A stretch of DNA of 64,000 bases, taken from contig NZ_AHCD03000039.1 of assembly GCF_000238295.3 (NCBI RefSeq), positions 9,358 through 73,357 on the forward strand, in the 5' to 3' direction. Under the pieces are notes generated by a model. It was not told the DNA's origin, did not search any database, and saw nothing but the letters and a program-made list of their open reading frames with translations. Position numbers and translations under genes: made by a program. The stretch comes from Pseudoalteromonas rubra. Its GTDB lineage: Bacteria > Pseudomonadota > Gammaproteobacteria > Enterobacterales > Alteromonadaceae. This document shows positions 18,801-28,417 of the stretch, in pieces; position 1 is the first letter of the stretch, and the number at the start of each line of letters is the position of its first letter.

Positions 18801-20342
18801 ATGGATGATTTTTTGTTTTCAGACGAGCCAAGTGATTCGGAAGTACAGGAAAAAAGTGGCACCTGGAAGGTGATCATTGTTGATGATGAACCTGAAGTGC
18901 ATGCGGTGACCAAGCTCGCGCTCAGCGACTTTGAGTTTCAGAAAAAGCGCCTGGAGTTCCTCAGTGCCTATTCCGGCGAGGAAGCAAAAAAGGTGGTTAT
19001 GGACCATCCCGACGCTGCGATTGTATTGCTTGATGTGGTGATGGAAACGGATGATGCAGGCCTGAGGGTAGCACAGTACATCCGCGAAACTGCCAAGAAC
19101 AATAATATCCGCATTATTTTGCGTACGGGTCAGCCAGGTCAGGCACCGGAGCGCCAGGTCATTGTTAATTACGATATCAATGATTACAAATCTAAAACTG
19201 AACTGACGGCGCAAAAGCTGTTTACTGTGGTGATGTCGAGTTTGCGCTCTTATCGGGATATTTTGTCAATTGATCAGTCTCGTCAGGGGCTGGAAAAAAT
19301 CATTACAGCATCTCGTAATATTTTTGCTTCCCATTCTATTGACCAGTTTATTGAGGGCGTTATACAGCAGCTGACGTCTTTGTTGGGAACCGTGGATGAA
19401 GCGATTTACGCCACCTCTTTGGTGGCCAGTAATGATCCCAGCAATAGCAGTGACAAACTGGTGGTATTTACCGGCCGTGGCGAATTTGCCCGAAGTGAAG
19501 GCAAGTCCATAGAAGATGTACTGGATACTGAGCAAATGGAAGCATGCCGACAGGCTTTGCAGGACAGAGGGATCGTATACAAGGACAACTATTTATTTGC
19601 CTATTGTTCAAGCGAATATAATCATGCCTCTATGCTATTTGTTTCCGGGATCCCGGAGTTTCTGACCGACACGCAAAAACACCTGATCAAAATTTTCTCG
19701 CAAAACGTACAATTGGCGTATGAAAACGTTCAGTTGCAGGCTGAGATTGAAGACACCCAACAGGAACTGGTTTACCGCCTGAGTGAAGCACTTGAACAGC
19801 GCTCTACTGAGTCGGGAAATCATGTAAAGCGCGTTGCCAACATATGCTATGTAATGGCCAAGCACTATGGCCTGAGCTACCGTGAAGCTGAGCTGATCAG
19901 ACTGGCTTCGCCCTTGCACGATGTGGGGAACGTGGGTATTCCCGATGCCATTTTAAACAAACCCAACAAGCTTGCACCAGAAGAATGGGATGTGATGAAA
20001 TCTCATACTCAAAAAGGGTATCAGATCCTGCGTGACTCGCGTCGCGAAATCGTTAATGCCGGAGCAATGATCGCCCGAGATCATCATGAAAAGTGGGACG
20101 GCAGCGGCTATCCGAGCGGCAAAAAAGGCGAGGAAATCCATATTTTTGGTCGTATTGCTGCGATTGCCGATGTATATGACTCCATGCGTCATGAACGCTG
20201 TTATCGCCCGGCATACAGTCTGGAAGAGGTGGTTGCAGAAATTAACAGCCAGAAAGGCAAACACTTTGATCCAAAACTGGTAGACGTATTTAATGAGGTT
20301 ACAGACGAGCTGGAACAGATCCTGACTCGCTTACAAGATTGA
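18801..20342 (+). CDS. response regulator with DUF3369 and HD-GYP domain (cyclic-di-GMP phosphodiesterase type)
   Basis: A 513-residue cytosolic regulator. An N-terminal receiver (about 22-145) keeps the acidic pair VDDE, the phospho-acceptor in LLDVVM and the conserved Lys in DYKSKTE. A DUF3369 GAF-like domain (about 165-320) precedes an HD-GYP domain (about 330-500) with the HD pair in PLHDVGNVGI and HHEKWDGSGYP. All catalytic metal ligands appear present, so cyclic-di-GMP hydrolysis is likely. No histidine kinase lies next to it. Confidence 0.92.
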   Translation: MDDFLFSDEPSDSEVQEKSGTWKVIIVDDEPEVHAVTKLALSDFEFQKKRLEFLSAYSGEEAKKVVMDHPDAAIVLLDVVMETDDAGLRVAQYIRETAKNNNIRIILRTGQPGQAPERQVIVNYDINDYKSKTELTAQKLFTVVMSSLRSYRDILSIDQSRQGLEKIITASRNIFASHSIDQFIEGVIQQLTSLLGTVDEAIYATSLVASNDPSNSSDKLVVFTGRGEFARSEGKSIEDVLDTEQMEACRQALQDRGIVYKDNYLFAYCSSEYNHASMLFVSGIPEFLTDTQKHLIKIFSQNVQLAYENVQLQAEIEDTQQELVYRLSEALEQRSTESGNHVKRVANICYVMAKHYGLSYREAELIRLASPLHDVGNVGIPDAILNKPNKLAPEEWDVMKSHTQKGYQILRDSRREIVNAGAMIARDHHEKWDGSGYPSGKKGEEIHIFGRIAAIADVYDSMRHERCYRPAYSLEEVVAEINSQKGKHFDPKLVDVFNEVTDELEQILTRLQD

Positions 20343-20367
20343 TTTTAAAATTTAATAAGGGGCAATT

Positions 20368-20742
20368 TTGGATTACATGGCACTTAAACACACGCATGTG
20401 ATGTTTGCAGTTTTAAGTATTATTTTGTTTTATACCCGCGCAATTTCGCGTCTGGCCAGTGGTAAATTAGCAGCCAACAAAGGGGTTTTCATTGCCAGCC
20501 ACAGTGTTGATACTGTGCTATTGATTTCAGCGGTATCGCTGGCTGTGATGGCCAGTCTGAACCCGGCACAGCAACCCTGGTTGATGGAAAAAATTGTTTT
20601 AGTCATTGCATATATAGCGCTAGGTTTTGTGATTGCAAAATCAACAACAAAAGCCAAGCAGATTGGTGCACTGGTCATGGCAACAGTGACGCTGTTGGCC
20701 GTTGGTTACCTTGCCAGTGCTAAAAATGCGCTGATACTATGA
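20368..20742 (+). CDS. SirB2-family membrane protein
   Basis: A 124-residue protein with four hydrophobic segments, similar to SirB2/YchQ, whose function is unclear. The start is taken as TTG at 20368 because AAGGGG lies 5-6 bases upstream; ATG at 20377 is a weaker alternative. It sits between prmC and sirB1 as in E. coli, but the HD-GYP regulator has been inserted between prmC and this gene. Confidence 0.82.
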   Translation: MDYMALKHTHVMFAVLSIILFYTRAISRLASGKLAANKGVFIASHSVDTVLLISAVSLAVMASLNPAQQPWLMEKIVLVIAYIALGFVIAKSTTKAKQIGALVMATVTLLAVGYLASAKNALIL

Positions 20743-20749
20743 TAGATAT

Positions 20750-20775
20750 GCGGGCAGCATCGTTGCCCGCTTTCC
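20750..20775 (+). terminator. hairpin after the SirB2 gene
   Basis: Stem GCGGGCA/TGCCCGC followed by TTTCCCC; a moderate terminator. Confidence 0.5.
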
Positions 20776-20884
20776 CCGCCCACTTCGTGAATTTTCCCCA
20801 AAATAAAAATCCCCTTGGGAATGTGTTGAAAAATGTTACACTAGCCCATTATGACTATAGACAGTAGAAAACAGTTCGTTATTT

Positions 20885-21688
20885 ATGACTGATATCTGGT
20901 TCGATGAACACGACACAAGTACGGATCATTTTTCGACGCCTGCCTTGTTACGTTGTATCTGGGCTGAGCCGCACTGGGATGCTCAAGCGGATACTTCACA
21001 CACGCTATGTTTGCTCGCAGAGCTGGAGCAGGCTGTTGACGCTATTTGCCATCAAAATGATGATAAACATCAGTGTGTAGATGCACTGCTTGATGCGTTT
21101 TATACCCAGTGGCTGTTCAGCGGTACAGACCAAAAAGTGCCTGAACACCTGCTCAACAATGTGTGCTATGTGCTTAAAATGCACAGTGGTACCAGTATGG
21201 CGCTGGCCCTTATTCTCGTGCATTTACTGGAACGAGCCCGTCTGAACGCAAGCCTGGCCATTAATCAGGGTGATGTGCTGGTTCATATCGCGTTGAGTGA
21301 CGAAGAAGGATACATTATCGACCCAAGCTCCGGCCATCAGTCCTGGTATGTAATCCCGGAAAATGGCGACGACAAAGAGCAGGAACCCATGGAGTTGGTA
21401 TTTGGCGAGGAAGCGTTTAAGCTCTACCTGGCTCAACAAAAATGGTCCTTTATTGCTGCGGAGAAGTTTGGTCATGCACTGAGCTGTGTCGAGATGTTGA
21501 TGGAGCTGCTGGGTGATGACCCTTACGAGCGTCGTGACCGTGGCTACCTGCTGAACCAACTTAATTGCCCTAAAATGGCCAAAGATGATCTGCAGTTTTT
21601 TGTCGATGAGTGCCCGGATGATCCGACCATTGAACTCATTCAAAATCAAATCGCAGAACTGGCCGATCACAATAATATCCTCCATTAA
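20885..21688 (+). CDS. SirB1-family protein (transglutaminase-like with TPR)
   Basis: A 267-residue protein resembling SirB1/YchA. A transglutaminase-like N-terminal domain is followed by a C-terminal tetratricopeptide part with the family motif RRDRGYLLNQL. The function is not established in the family. It lies in the prmC-sirB2-sirB1-kdsA order known from Enterobacteria, here separated from kdsA by a DUF819 gene. Confidence 0.85.
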   Translation: MTDIWFDEHDTSTDHFSTPALLRCIWAEPHWDAQADTSHTLCLLAELEQAVDAICHQNDDKHQCVDALLDAFYTQWLFSGTDQKVPEHLLNNVCYVLKMHSGTSMALALILVHLLERARLNASLAINQGDVLVHIALSDEEGYIIDPSSGHQSWYVIPENGDDKEQEPMELVFGEEAFKLYLAQQKWSFIAAEKFGHALSCVEMLMELLGDDPYERRDRGYLLNQLNCPKMAKDDLQFFVDECPDDPTIELIQNQIAELADHNNILH

Positions 21689-21789
21689 GTGAGATCAGCG
21701 CACTCTGTATGATGGGATCTCTGGGTCAGTCAGTGACCTGACAGGGTTCCCGAGCGGTTTTTGTATAATCAAGGAAACAGAGAGATCCT

Positions 21790-23040
21790 ATGCAAGAGAG
21801 TAGTGTACTCATTACCAACAATGCCGTTGTGCTTGGCCTGCTGGCCGTCATTCTGGGGTTCGTATTTTATACCTCCAATCTGAAAACCGGATTTTGGGCT
21901 AAGTTTTATCGCTATGTGCCCGCCTTATTGATGTGCTACTTCCTGCCATCTTTGTTGAATACCTTTGGCATTGTTGACGGCAGTGGCAATGATGTGTATT
22001 CGGTTGCTAAGTACTTTTTACTGCCAGCTTGTTTGGTACTCCTGACCCTAAGCATCGACCTGAAGTCGATTATGGGGCTGGGTAAACGCGCGATTATTAT
22101 GTTTCTGACCGGCACGGTTGGCGTCGTACTGGGTGGGCCTATCGCACTGCTCATCACCGCCACGTTTATGCCTGAATTGCTTGGCGTTGCTGGGCCAGAA
22201 GCCGTTTGGCGCGGCATGGCAGCATTGGCCGGTAGCTGGATTGGCGGCGGTGCCAACATGGTGGCAATGAAAGAAATATACGGTGCTGGGGGAGAAATCT
22301 TTACCATCATGGTGACCGTGGATATTGTTGTTGCCAACTTATGGATGGCTGGGCTGTTATTTTTGGCCGCCAGACACAAAGAAATAGATGCGCGCACCGG
22401 GGCTGATACGGCATCGATTGAGCGGTTGATTAACAAAGTACAGGCCTTTGAGGCGGAACACGCTAGACGTCCGGAACTGCAAGATTTAATGTTGCTGATT
22501 GCCTTTGCCTTTGGTGCAACCGGCCTGGCGCATTTTGCTGCCGACCTCTTGGTTCCTTATTTCGCCAGCAACTTCCCGGAACTGAAAAAGTTTTCTCTGC
22601 ATTCAAAGCTGTTCTGGATTATCGTGTTAGTGACAACCATCGGCCTGGCATTGTCATTTACCAAGGCCCGTAACTTCGAGGCTGTTGGGGCCTCCAAGGT
22701 CGGGAGTAGCTTTTTGTACATCCTGGTCGCAACCATAGGTTTGCACATGGACATCACCAAAATAGTTGAAGCGCCTAAATATGTGGTGATCGGCCTGATC
22801 TGGATGGCGGTGCATGTGGGGCTATTATTTCTGGTGGCTAAACTCATTAAAGCGCCCGTGTTTTACGTGGCCGTTGGCAGTAAAGCCAACATAGGTGGCG
22901 CGGCCTCGGCTCCCGTCGTTGCATCAGCATTCCACCCGGCATTGGCCCCGGTGGGCGTGTTGTTGGCAGTATTGGGCTATGCATTGGGCACCTACGCCGC
23001 CTGGCTGTGCGGACAAATTTTGCGTGTGATTGGCAGTTAG
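21790..23040 (+). CDS. DUF819-family integral membrane protein
   Basis: A 416-residue protein with about ten hydrophobic segments, rich in Gly and Ala, resembling the DUF819 (YjcL-like) family. The repeated motifs GGGANMVAMKE and KANIGGAASAPVVA in the two halves fit an internally duplicated transporter-like fold. The substrate is unknown. It is inserted between sirB1 and kdsA in the otherwise conserved block. Confidence 0.8.
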   Translation: MQESSVLITNNAVVLGLLAVILGFVFYTSNLKTGFWAKFYRYVPALLMCYFLPSLLNTFGIVDGSGNDVYSVAKYFLLPACLVLLTLSIDLKSIMGLGKRAIIMFLTGTVGVVLGGPIALLITATFMPELLGVAGPEAVWRGMAALAGSWIGGGANMVAMKEIYGAGGEIFTIMVTVDIVVANLWMAGLLFLAARHKEIDARTGADTASIERLINKVQAFEAEHARRPELQDLMLLIAFAFGATGLAHFAADLLVPYFASNFPELKKFSLHSKLFWIIVLVTTIGLALSFTKARNFEAVGASKVGSSFLYILVATIGLHMDITKIVEAPKYVVIGLIWMAVHVGLLFLVAKLIKAPVFYVAVGSKANIGGAASAPVVASAFHPALAPVGVLLAVLGYALGTYAAWLCGQILRVIGS

Positions 23041-23073
23041 CACTGCCAGTTAGCGACTATTTTAGGAAAGACA

Positions 23074-23928
23074 ATGAATACACAGATTATTAAAGTAGCA
23101 GACATCGAAGTTGCTAACGACAAACCTTTCGTGCTGTTTGGTGGCATGAATGTGCTGGAATCACGTGACTTGGCAATGCGCATTGCTGAGCACTATGTTG
23201 AGGTGACCAGTAAGCTGGGCATTCCTTATGTGTTTAAAGCCTCGTTTGACAAAGCTAATCGTTCTTCTATCAACTCGTACCGTGGTCCTGGTATGGAAGA
23301 AGGGCTTAAAATTTTCGAAGAAATCAAAAGCACTTTTAATGTGCCGTTGATCACTGATGTACATGAGCCGCATCAGGCGGCTCCGGTTGCTGAAGTCGTT
23401 GATGTGATCCAGTTGCCAGCCTTTTTGGCTCGTCAAACCGATCTGGTTGTGGCGATGGCTAAAACAGGCAATGTCATTAACGTAAAGAAACCGCAATTTC
23501 TGGCACCGCACGAGATGCGTCACATCATTAAGAAGATGAGTGAAGCGGGCAATGAGCAAGTGATCTTGTGTGAGCGTGGCACCAGTTTTGGTTACAACAA
23601 CCTGGTGGTTGATATGCTGGGGATGGATGACATGAAGCATATGGCACCGGTGATTTTTGATGCCACGCATGCGTTGCAGCGTCCGGGTGGCCGCAGTGAC
23701 TCCGCGGATGGGCGTCGTGCTCAGGCGGCGGAACTGGCACGCAGTGGTATGGCGTTGGGTCTGGCGGGCTTGTTTATTGAAGCACATCCAAATCCAAACG
23801 AAGCCAAATGTGACGGCCCGTGTGCTTTACCTCTGGCTAAGCTGGAAGGCTACCTGCAGCAGATGAAAGCCGTGGACGATCTGGTCAAAGGGTTTGCTCC
23901 GTTAGATACCAGCGCAGCTGATCTGTAA
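23074..23928 (+). CDS. kdsA: 3-deoxy-D-manno-octulosonate 8-phosphate synthase
   Basis: KdsA condenses PEP with arabinose-5-phosphate in the KDO branch of lipopolysaccharide synthesis. The 284-residue TIM-barrel protein keeps the family motifs FKASFDKANR, TDVHEP, QLPAFLARQTD and the C-terminal IEAHPNP. The Asn in NVKKPQFLAP marks the metal-independent class. Confidence 0.97.
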   Translation: MNTQIIKVADIEVANDKPFVLFGGMNVLESRDLAMRIAEHYVEVTSKLGIPYVFKASFDKANRSSINSYRGPGMEEGLKIFEEIKSTFNVPLITDVHEPHQAAPVAEVVDVIQLPAFLARQTDLVVAMAKTGNVINVKKPQFLAPHEMRHIIKKMSEAGNEQVILCERGTSFGYNNLVVDMLGMDDMKHMAPVIFDATHALQRPGGRSDSADGRRAQAAELARSGMALGLAGLFIEAHPNPNEAKCDGPCALPLAKLEGYLQQMKAVDDLVKGFAPLDTSAADL

Positions 23929-23941
23929 CCCGATAATTACA

Positions 23942-23965
23942 GGCGGAGCGAGCTCCGCCATTTCC
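23942..23965 (+). terminator. hairpin after kdsA
   Basis: Stem GGCGGAG/CTCCGCC with a CGAG loop and a short T stretch; it lies in the 62-base gap before gcvA. Confidence 0.5.
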
Positions 23966-23990
23966 ATCAGCCTGGTTCGGAATTTGTGCC

Positions 23991-24884
23991 ATGTCACGAC
24001 GATTACCCCCATTAAATGCACTGAAAGCTTTTGAAGCCGCTGCCCGACATCTGAGTTTTACCAAAGCTGCCGAAGAGCTGTTTGTGACTCAGGCAGCCAT
24101 TAGCCACCAGATCAAGATTCTGGAAGAGCACCTTGGGGTTAAACTCTTCTTACGTAAAAACAGGTCCTTGCTGTTAACAGAAGAAGGGCAGGGTTATTTT
24201 CTGGACATTAAAGAGCTGTTTTCTCAGCTGATCGATGCCACAGAAAAACTATTGGCACGGGGAGCGAAAGGCTCGCTGACGGTTAGTCTGACGCCCAGCT
24301 TCGCGATTCAGTGGTTGGTGCCCAGATTGAGTTTGTTTAATGAACTACACCCGGACATTGATGTGCGTATAAAAGCACAGGATCTGGATGAGAACTCATT
24401 GACGGATGATGTGGACGTGGCCATTTATTATGGTCGGGGCAGCTGGAGTGGGGTGCAAACGCATAAGCTGCACACTGAGTATCTGGTGCCTATGTGTAGC
24501 CCTTTATTGCTCAATGGCCCTAAGCCGCTGGATCAGCCCAGTGACCTCGCGAATCATACCCTGTTGCACGATACCACCCGACGCGCCTGGAAAGCCTGGC
24601 TTAAAACCGCCGGGGTACGAAATGTCCCTGCGAATACCGGGCCTATTTTTAGTCACTCTTCGATGGTGACTCAGGCGGCTGTACATGGTCAGGGGATCGC
24701 GCTGGGCAACAGCGTGCTGGCAAAGCCCGACCTGGATGCGGGGCGCTTGATCATCCCATTCAGTCACCATCTGGAAAGTAAAAATGCCTATTATCTGGTA
24801 TGTCGTGAATCACAGGCGGAATTAGGTAAAATTGTGTCCTTCAAAAACTGGATGCTGGAAATGGTAGAGCAGGAACAACAATGA
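23991..24884 (+). CDS. gcvA: LysR-type regulator GcvA
   Basis: A 297-residue LysR-family protein very similar along its length to GcvA, which controls the glycine cleavage genes. The helix-turn-helix covers about residues 20-45 (SFTKAAEELFVTQAAISHQI); the effector domain has DVDVAIYYGRG and IFSHSSMV as in GcvA. The neighbours ygdD and rlmM are the same as in E. coli. Its stop overlaps the next ATG (ATGA). Confidence 0.9.
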   Translation: MSRRLPPLNALKAFEAAARHLSFTKAAEELFVTQAAISHQIKILEEHLGVKLFLRKNRSLLLTEEGQGYFLDIKELFSQLIDATEKLLARGAKGSLTVSLTPSFAIQWLVPRLSLFNELHPDIDVRIKAQDLDENSLTDDVDVAIYYGRGSWSGVQTHKLHTEYLVPMCSPLLLNGPKPLDQPSDLANHTLLHDTTRRAWKAWLKTAGVRNVPANTGPIFSHSSMVTQAAVHGQGIALGNSVLAKPDLDAGRLIIPFSHHLESKNAYYLVCRESQAELGKIVSFKNWMLEMVEQEQQ

Positions 24885-25543
24885 CGCAGAGCGAAGTAAA
24901 GATTGATATAGAGTGGCACCACGCTGAACAACCTCAGGCGCAGTTGATCCTGGCTCATGGCGCGGGCGCAGGCCGGGATAGCGAGTTTATGCAGGATATG
25001 GCCACCCGATTGAGCACTCTGGGGATCACCGTCGGGCTGTTTGATTTTGGTTATATGCAGATGGCGAAGGCACTGGATAAACGCCGCCCGCCAGAGCGCG
25101 CCCCTAAGCTATTGGCACATTATCGAGATGTCCTGGGCGCTCAGCTGGACACCTTGCCTGTGTTTATTGGGGGCAAGTCAATGGGCGGACGCATGGCGTC
25201 GATGCTGGTGTGTGAAGAGGGGATTGAAGTACGGGGCGTGTTTGCGCTGGGATATCCGTTTCACCCGCCAGGCAAGCCGGACAAGCTGCGTACCGAGCAC
25301 TTTGCCGACATCCCTTGCCCATTTGTGGTGCTGCAAGGAGAGCGTGACACGTTTGGAAATCATGCCGAGGTCAATGCTTTGGTAGTGGAAGCTGAAGATC
25401 AGAGCTGGCCTGAGCTGGTATGGCTTAAAGATGGCGACCATTCCTTGAAGCCGCGCAAAGCCAGTGGCCTGACAGAAGCGCAAAACCGCCAACTGGCAGC
25501 AGAGGCCATTGCAACTAAAATTGCGGAGACACTCAATGGCTAA
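24881..25543 (+). CDS. alpha/beta hydrolase, KANL3/Tex30-like
   Basis: A 220-residue predicted cytosolic alpha/beta hydrolase. The HGAGAGRDSEFM segment near residue 28 matches the oxyanion region and GGKSMGGRM near residue 95 carries the nucleophilic Ser; GDHSLKPRK near residue 185 supplies the His. The substrate is unknown. It overlaps gcvA by four bases and ygdD by eight, so the four genes gcvA to rlmM look like one operon. Confidence 0.82.
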   Translation: MTQSEVKIDIEWHHAEQPQAQLILAHGAGAGRDSEFMQDMATRLSTLGITVGLFDFGYMQMAKALDKRRPPERAPKLLAHYRDVLGAQLDTLPVFIGGKSMGGRMASMLVCEEGIEVRGVFALGYPFHPPGKPDKLRTEHFADIPCPFVVLQGERDTFGNHAEVNALVVEAEDQSWPELVWLKDGDHSLKPRKASGLTEAQNRQLAAEAIATKIAETLNG

Positions 25544-25904
25544 GCTATTCTTATTGCTGGGCGGGGCATTTTGTATGCTGTCCGTCATGCTGGGGGCTTT
25601 TGCTGCCCACGGTCTGAAAAACCGTTTGAGTGACTACGCCATTGGCATTTTTAAAACCGGCGCTGAATACCAGATGACGCATGGCCTGGCTCTGCTGGCC
25701 GTGGCTCTGCTGTTGAAGTGGGGCGTGAAAGTTCAGCTGTCGGGTTATTTATTTGCGACCGGGATTGTCCTTTTCAGCGGCAGCTTGTATTTGCTGGCGC
25801 TGACCGGCGCTAAGTGGCTGGGACCTGTCACACCACTGGGCGGATTGTGTTTTATTCTTGGCTGGGCCTGGCTGCTGTTTCAGGTTGCCCGCCAGCCCTT
25901 TTAA
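25536..25904 (+). CDS. ygdD: DUF423-family membrane protein YgdD
   Basis: A 122-residue inner-membrane protein with four hydrophobic segments. GAFAAHGLKNRL near residue 20 and LTGAKWLGPVTPLGG are family motifs. The ATG at 25536 overlaps the end of the hydrolase gene by eight bases. Function unknown. Confidence 0.88.
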   Translation: MAKLFLLLGGAFCMLSVMLGAFAAHGLKNRLSDYAIGIFKTGAEYQMTHGLALLAVALLLKWGVKVQLSGYLFATGIVLFSGSLYLLALTGAKWLGPVTPLGGLCFILGWAWLLFQVARQPF

Positions 25905-25927
25905 TTGATTAGAGACTTTTTATCACT

Positions 25928-27013
25928 ATGTCTAGTGTGGTTATTTATTGCCGAAGCGGCTTTGAAAGCGATGCAGCGGCCGAAATTACACATCACGCCG
26001 CGTTACATAATGTTGCCGGTTACGTGAAAGCTAAGCCTAATACAGGTTATGTGACCTTTGAGTGCTTCGACCCGGCTCAGAGTGAGCAGCTACTTAAACA
26101 GGTTGATTTTTCTAGTCTGGTCTTTGCCCGTCAGTGGTTTGCAGGTGTGCTGTTAAGCAAAATGCCTGTTGAAGACAGGGTGTCTGAGATCAAACAGGTA
26201 GTGGGTGATTTTCCTTTGTGTGGCGATCTGCGGGTAGAAACCCCGGACACCAACGAGGGCAAGGAGTTGTCGAAGTTCTGTAAGAAGTTTTCGACACCAC
26301 TGGCCAAAGCGCTGGAGAAGCAAAATAAGCTGACCCGCGACCACAAAGCCCATAAACCGGTGTTACATGTGCTGTTTCTGGCTAACGACACGGCGTATGT
26401 TGGTTACTCATTCAGTAACAATAATTCGCCTTTCTTTATGGGGATCCCCAGGCTTAAAATGCCGGCCGATGCCCCCAGTCGCTCAACACTGAAGCTGGAT
26501 GAAGCCTTTAACGTATTTGTCGGCAAAGAGAACGAACCTGATCGAGTTCGTCCTGGTATGCGCGGCGTCGATCTGGGCGCGTGTCCGGGTGGCTGGACCT
26601 ATCAGTTGGTGCGCCGTGGGTTATTTGTGGCGGCAATCGATAACGGCCCGATGAACGATGATTTGATGGAAACCGGACAGGTAAAGCATTTCCGCGAAGA
26701 CGGTTTTAAATACCGCCCGGAAAAGCGCAACATCGACTGGCTGGTGTGTGACATGGTTGAAAAACCAACTCGCGTCAGTGAGCTGATGGTCGACTGGATA
26801 GTAAATGGTTTTGTCCGCGAGCTTATCTTCAACCTTAAGCTGCCAATGAAAAAGCGTTTTGATACCGTCTATGAGTGTTTGACGCTGATCCGCGATGAGC
26901 TGAAAAAATACGGCGTAGGCTATGAGCTACAGGCTAAACACCTCTATCACGACCGCGAAGAAGTGACCGTGCATATTCAGGTACTGAAAGTACCGCAAAA
27001 CCTCTATAGCTAA
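25928..27013 (+). CDS. rlmM: 23S rRNA (cytidine-2498-2'-O)-methyltransferase RlmM
   Basis: A 361-residue SAM-dependent enzyme that methylates C2498 of 23S rRNA. It has an N-terminal THUMP-like domain and a C-terminal Rossmann-like methyltransferase domain with GVDLGACPGGWTYQL near residue 215 and the catalytic K-D-K-E set spread around WLVCDMVE and LKLPMKKRF. It closes the gcvA-ygdD-rlmM block. Confidence 0.96.
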   Translation: MSSVVIYCRSGFESDAAAEITHHAALHNVAGYVKAKPNTGYVTFECFDPAQSEQLLKQVDFSSLVFARQWFAGVLLSKMPVEDRVSEIKQVVGDFPLCGDLRVETPDTNEGKELSKFCKKFSTPLAKALEKQNKLTRDHKAHKPVLHVLFLANDTAYVGYSFSNNNSPFFMGIPRLKMPADAPSRSTLKLDEAFNVFVGKENEPDRVRPGMRGVDLGACPGGWTYQLVRRGLFVAAIDNGPMNDDLMETGQVKHFREDGFKYRPEKRNIDWLVCDMVEKPTRVSELMVDWIVNGFVRELIFNLKLPMKKRFDTVYECLTLIRDELKKYGVGYELQAKHLYHDREEVTVHIQVLKVPQNLYS

Positions 27014-27298
27014 GTCCTGAGTGGCGGCAATCTTGTGGTTGTCGCTACTTTCTATAGTTTCAACTATGAATCATGAATCATAAAAAGTGCGCATTTACGG
27101 ACTTTTTGTAAGCTTTACGCACAAGCCCAAGCAGTGTTTAAGCTGTGATAGCTTTACCGCAACGTTTCGTGCGCCTTAATTTTTAAATTCTTATTTTTAC
27201 ACCGAGAGATCAAACAACCCCCACATTTTTACACAAAAAAATGTTGAGTGTGTGCTGTTGGATGGGAAATGAAAACAATCATTGAGAAGGGTGAAGCA

Positions 27299-27688
27299 GT
27301 GTCAATGTTCTTGTGTAAGGCGAACGTTGTAATAAAGAATTTATTGCCCCGGGATAAAAGAGAAAAGTATTACGGTGTGGTGGCCGGTGCTTTTTGGCTA
27401 AATATGGTGATGCAAAGTGTTGTTTATTTTGCTTATACATACTCGCCTCTTCATGGACGAGGGGAATTGCTAGACTTCGACATAATTAAAGTCTTGGCTT
27501 TGTCAGCTTTTGCTTTTTCAGTGATAATTTTCTATTTCTCAATTAGAAATGAAGAAAAGTACCAGCAGGCAGAGTCCTGGTTTACAAATAAAGGTGAAGA
27601 GGAACAAGCGTTTATCAAGGTTTCTGTTGGTTGCTTTATGTTGATTACTTTTTTTACTGGTGTTTTTTCGATGATTTACCACATGTAA
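27299..27688 (+). CDS. small membrane protein of unknown function
   Basis: Not recognised. The frame is open from 27248, but AAGG eight bases before the GTG at 27299 supports that start, giving 129 residues. Three hydrophobic segments are visible (about 25-50, 62-85 and the C-terminal 20 residues). It starts a stretch of genes with no counterpart in the conserved E. coli-like blocks. Base composition is more AT-rich than around it. Confidence 0.55.
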   Translation: MSMFLCKANVVIKNLLPRDKREKYYGVVAGAFWLNMVMQSVVYFAYTYSPLHGRGELLDFDIIKVLALSAFAFSVIIFYFSIRNEEKYQQAESWFTNKGEEEQAFIKVSVGCFMLITFFTGVFSMIYHM

Positions 27689-27913
27689 GTGTGCGCTCGA
27701 AACAGACAAAGTCACAACTAGAGTGAACTTCTCATTATTCAACTCTCTATAAACTAAATACGGTTGGTAAGCCTGTCAGTCTGGAGTGGCAGGTCGGGTT
27801 TATCAGCGGCAGTAGTCAAAATGCGCGTGTAGAGGTGTGTTGTCACAGTGGTTGACCCGGTTACCTAATGTGTTAATACTGGTTTGTCGATTACATTAAA
27901 CAAGGACGATGCA

Positions 27914-28417
27914 GTGACACAAAAAGCGACACTCTATTATTTATGCGGCAAGATGGGGGCTGGTAAATCCACTTTGTCGCGCCAGCTGGCGCAGGACCAT
28001 CAGGCAGTGGTGCTGTCTGAGGATGACTGGCTGGCGGCGCATTACCCTGGCCAAATCAATACCTTCGACGATTACATCGAGAAATCTCGGTTGATCAAAC
28101 CCTTTATCAAAGCCCATGTACAAAGCCTGTTGCAGCTGGGGCTGAATGTGGTGATGGATTTTCCGGCCAACACCCGGCGACAACGCGCCTGGTTCGTTGA
28201 GCTGAGCGAAACTGTACAGGCTGAACATCAGCTTTACTATCTGGATGTCAGTGATACACAGTGTCTGGCACAATTGGTCAAACGCCGTATTGAACAGCCA
28301 GCGCGAGCACAGTTTGATAACGAAGCGGTGTTTTATCAGGTTAGCCAGTATTTTGAAGCACCTGAAGCAAGTGAACATCTGATCTTAGCTCGCACGGAAA
28401 ACATCAATGAGAGTTAG
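27914..28417 (+). CDS. P-loop ATP-binding protein (AAA_33/zeta-toxin-like kinase)
   Basis: A 167-residue protein with a Walker A motif GKMGAGKSTLSRQLA near residue 12 and the acidic segment LSEDDWLAAHYPG, as in small P-loop kinases. No antitoxin-like partner is visible. The GTG start at 27914 has AAGGA seven bases upstream; a TTG 30 bases earlier is possible. The end overlaps the next gene by 11 bases. Confidence 0.75.
   Translation: MTQKATLYYLCGKMGAGKSTLSRQLAQDHQAVVLSEDDWLAAHYPGQINTFDDYIEKSRLIKPFIKAHVQSLLQLGLNVVMDFPANTRRQRAWFVELSETVQAEHQLYYLDVSDTQCLAQLVKRRIEQPARAQFDNEAVFYQVSQYFEAPEASEHLILARTENINES

Noticed and set aside
27884..28417. Toxin-antitoxin system with a zeta-like toxin
   Set aside because: The P-loop protein resembles small kinases, but no antitoxin-like partner precedes it and the following gene encodes a secreted protein.
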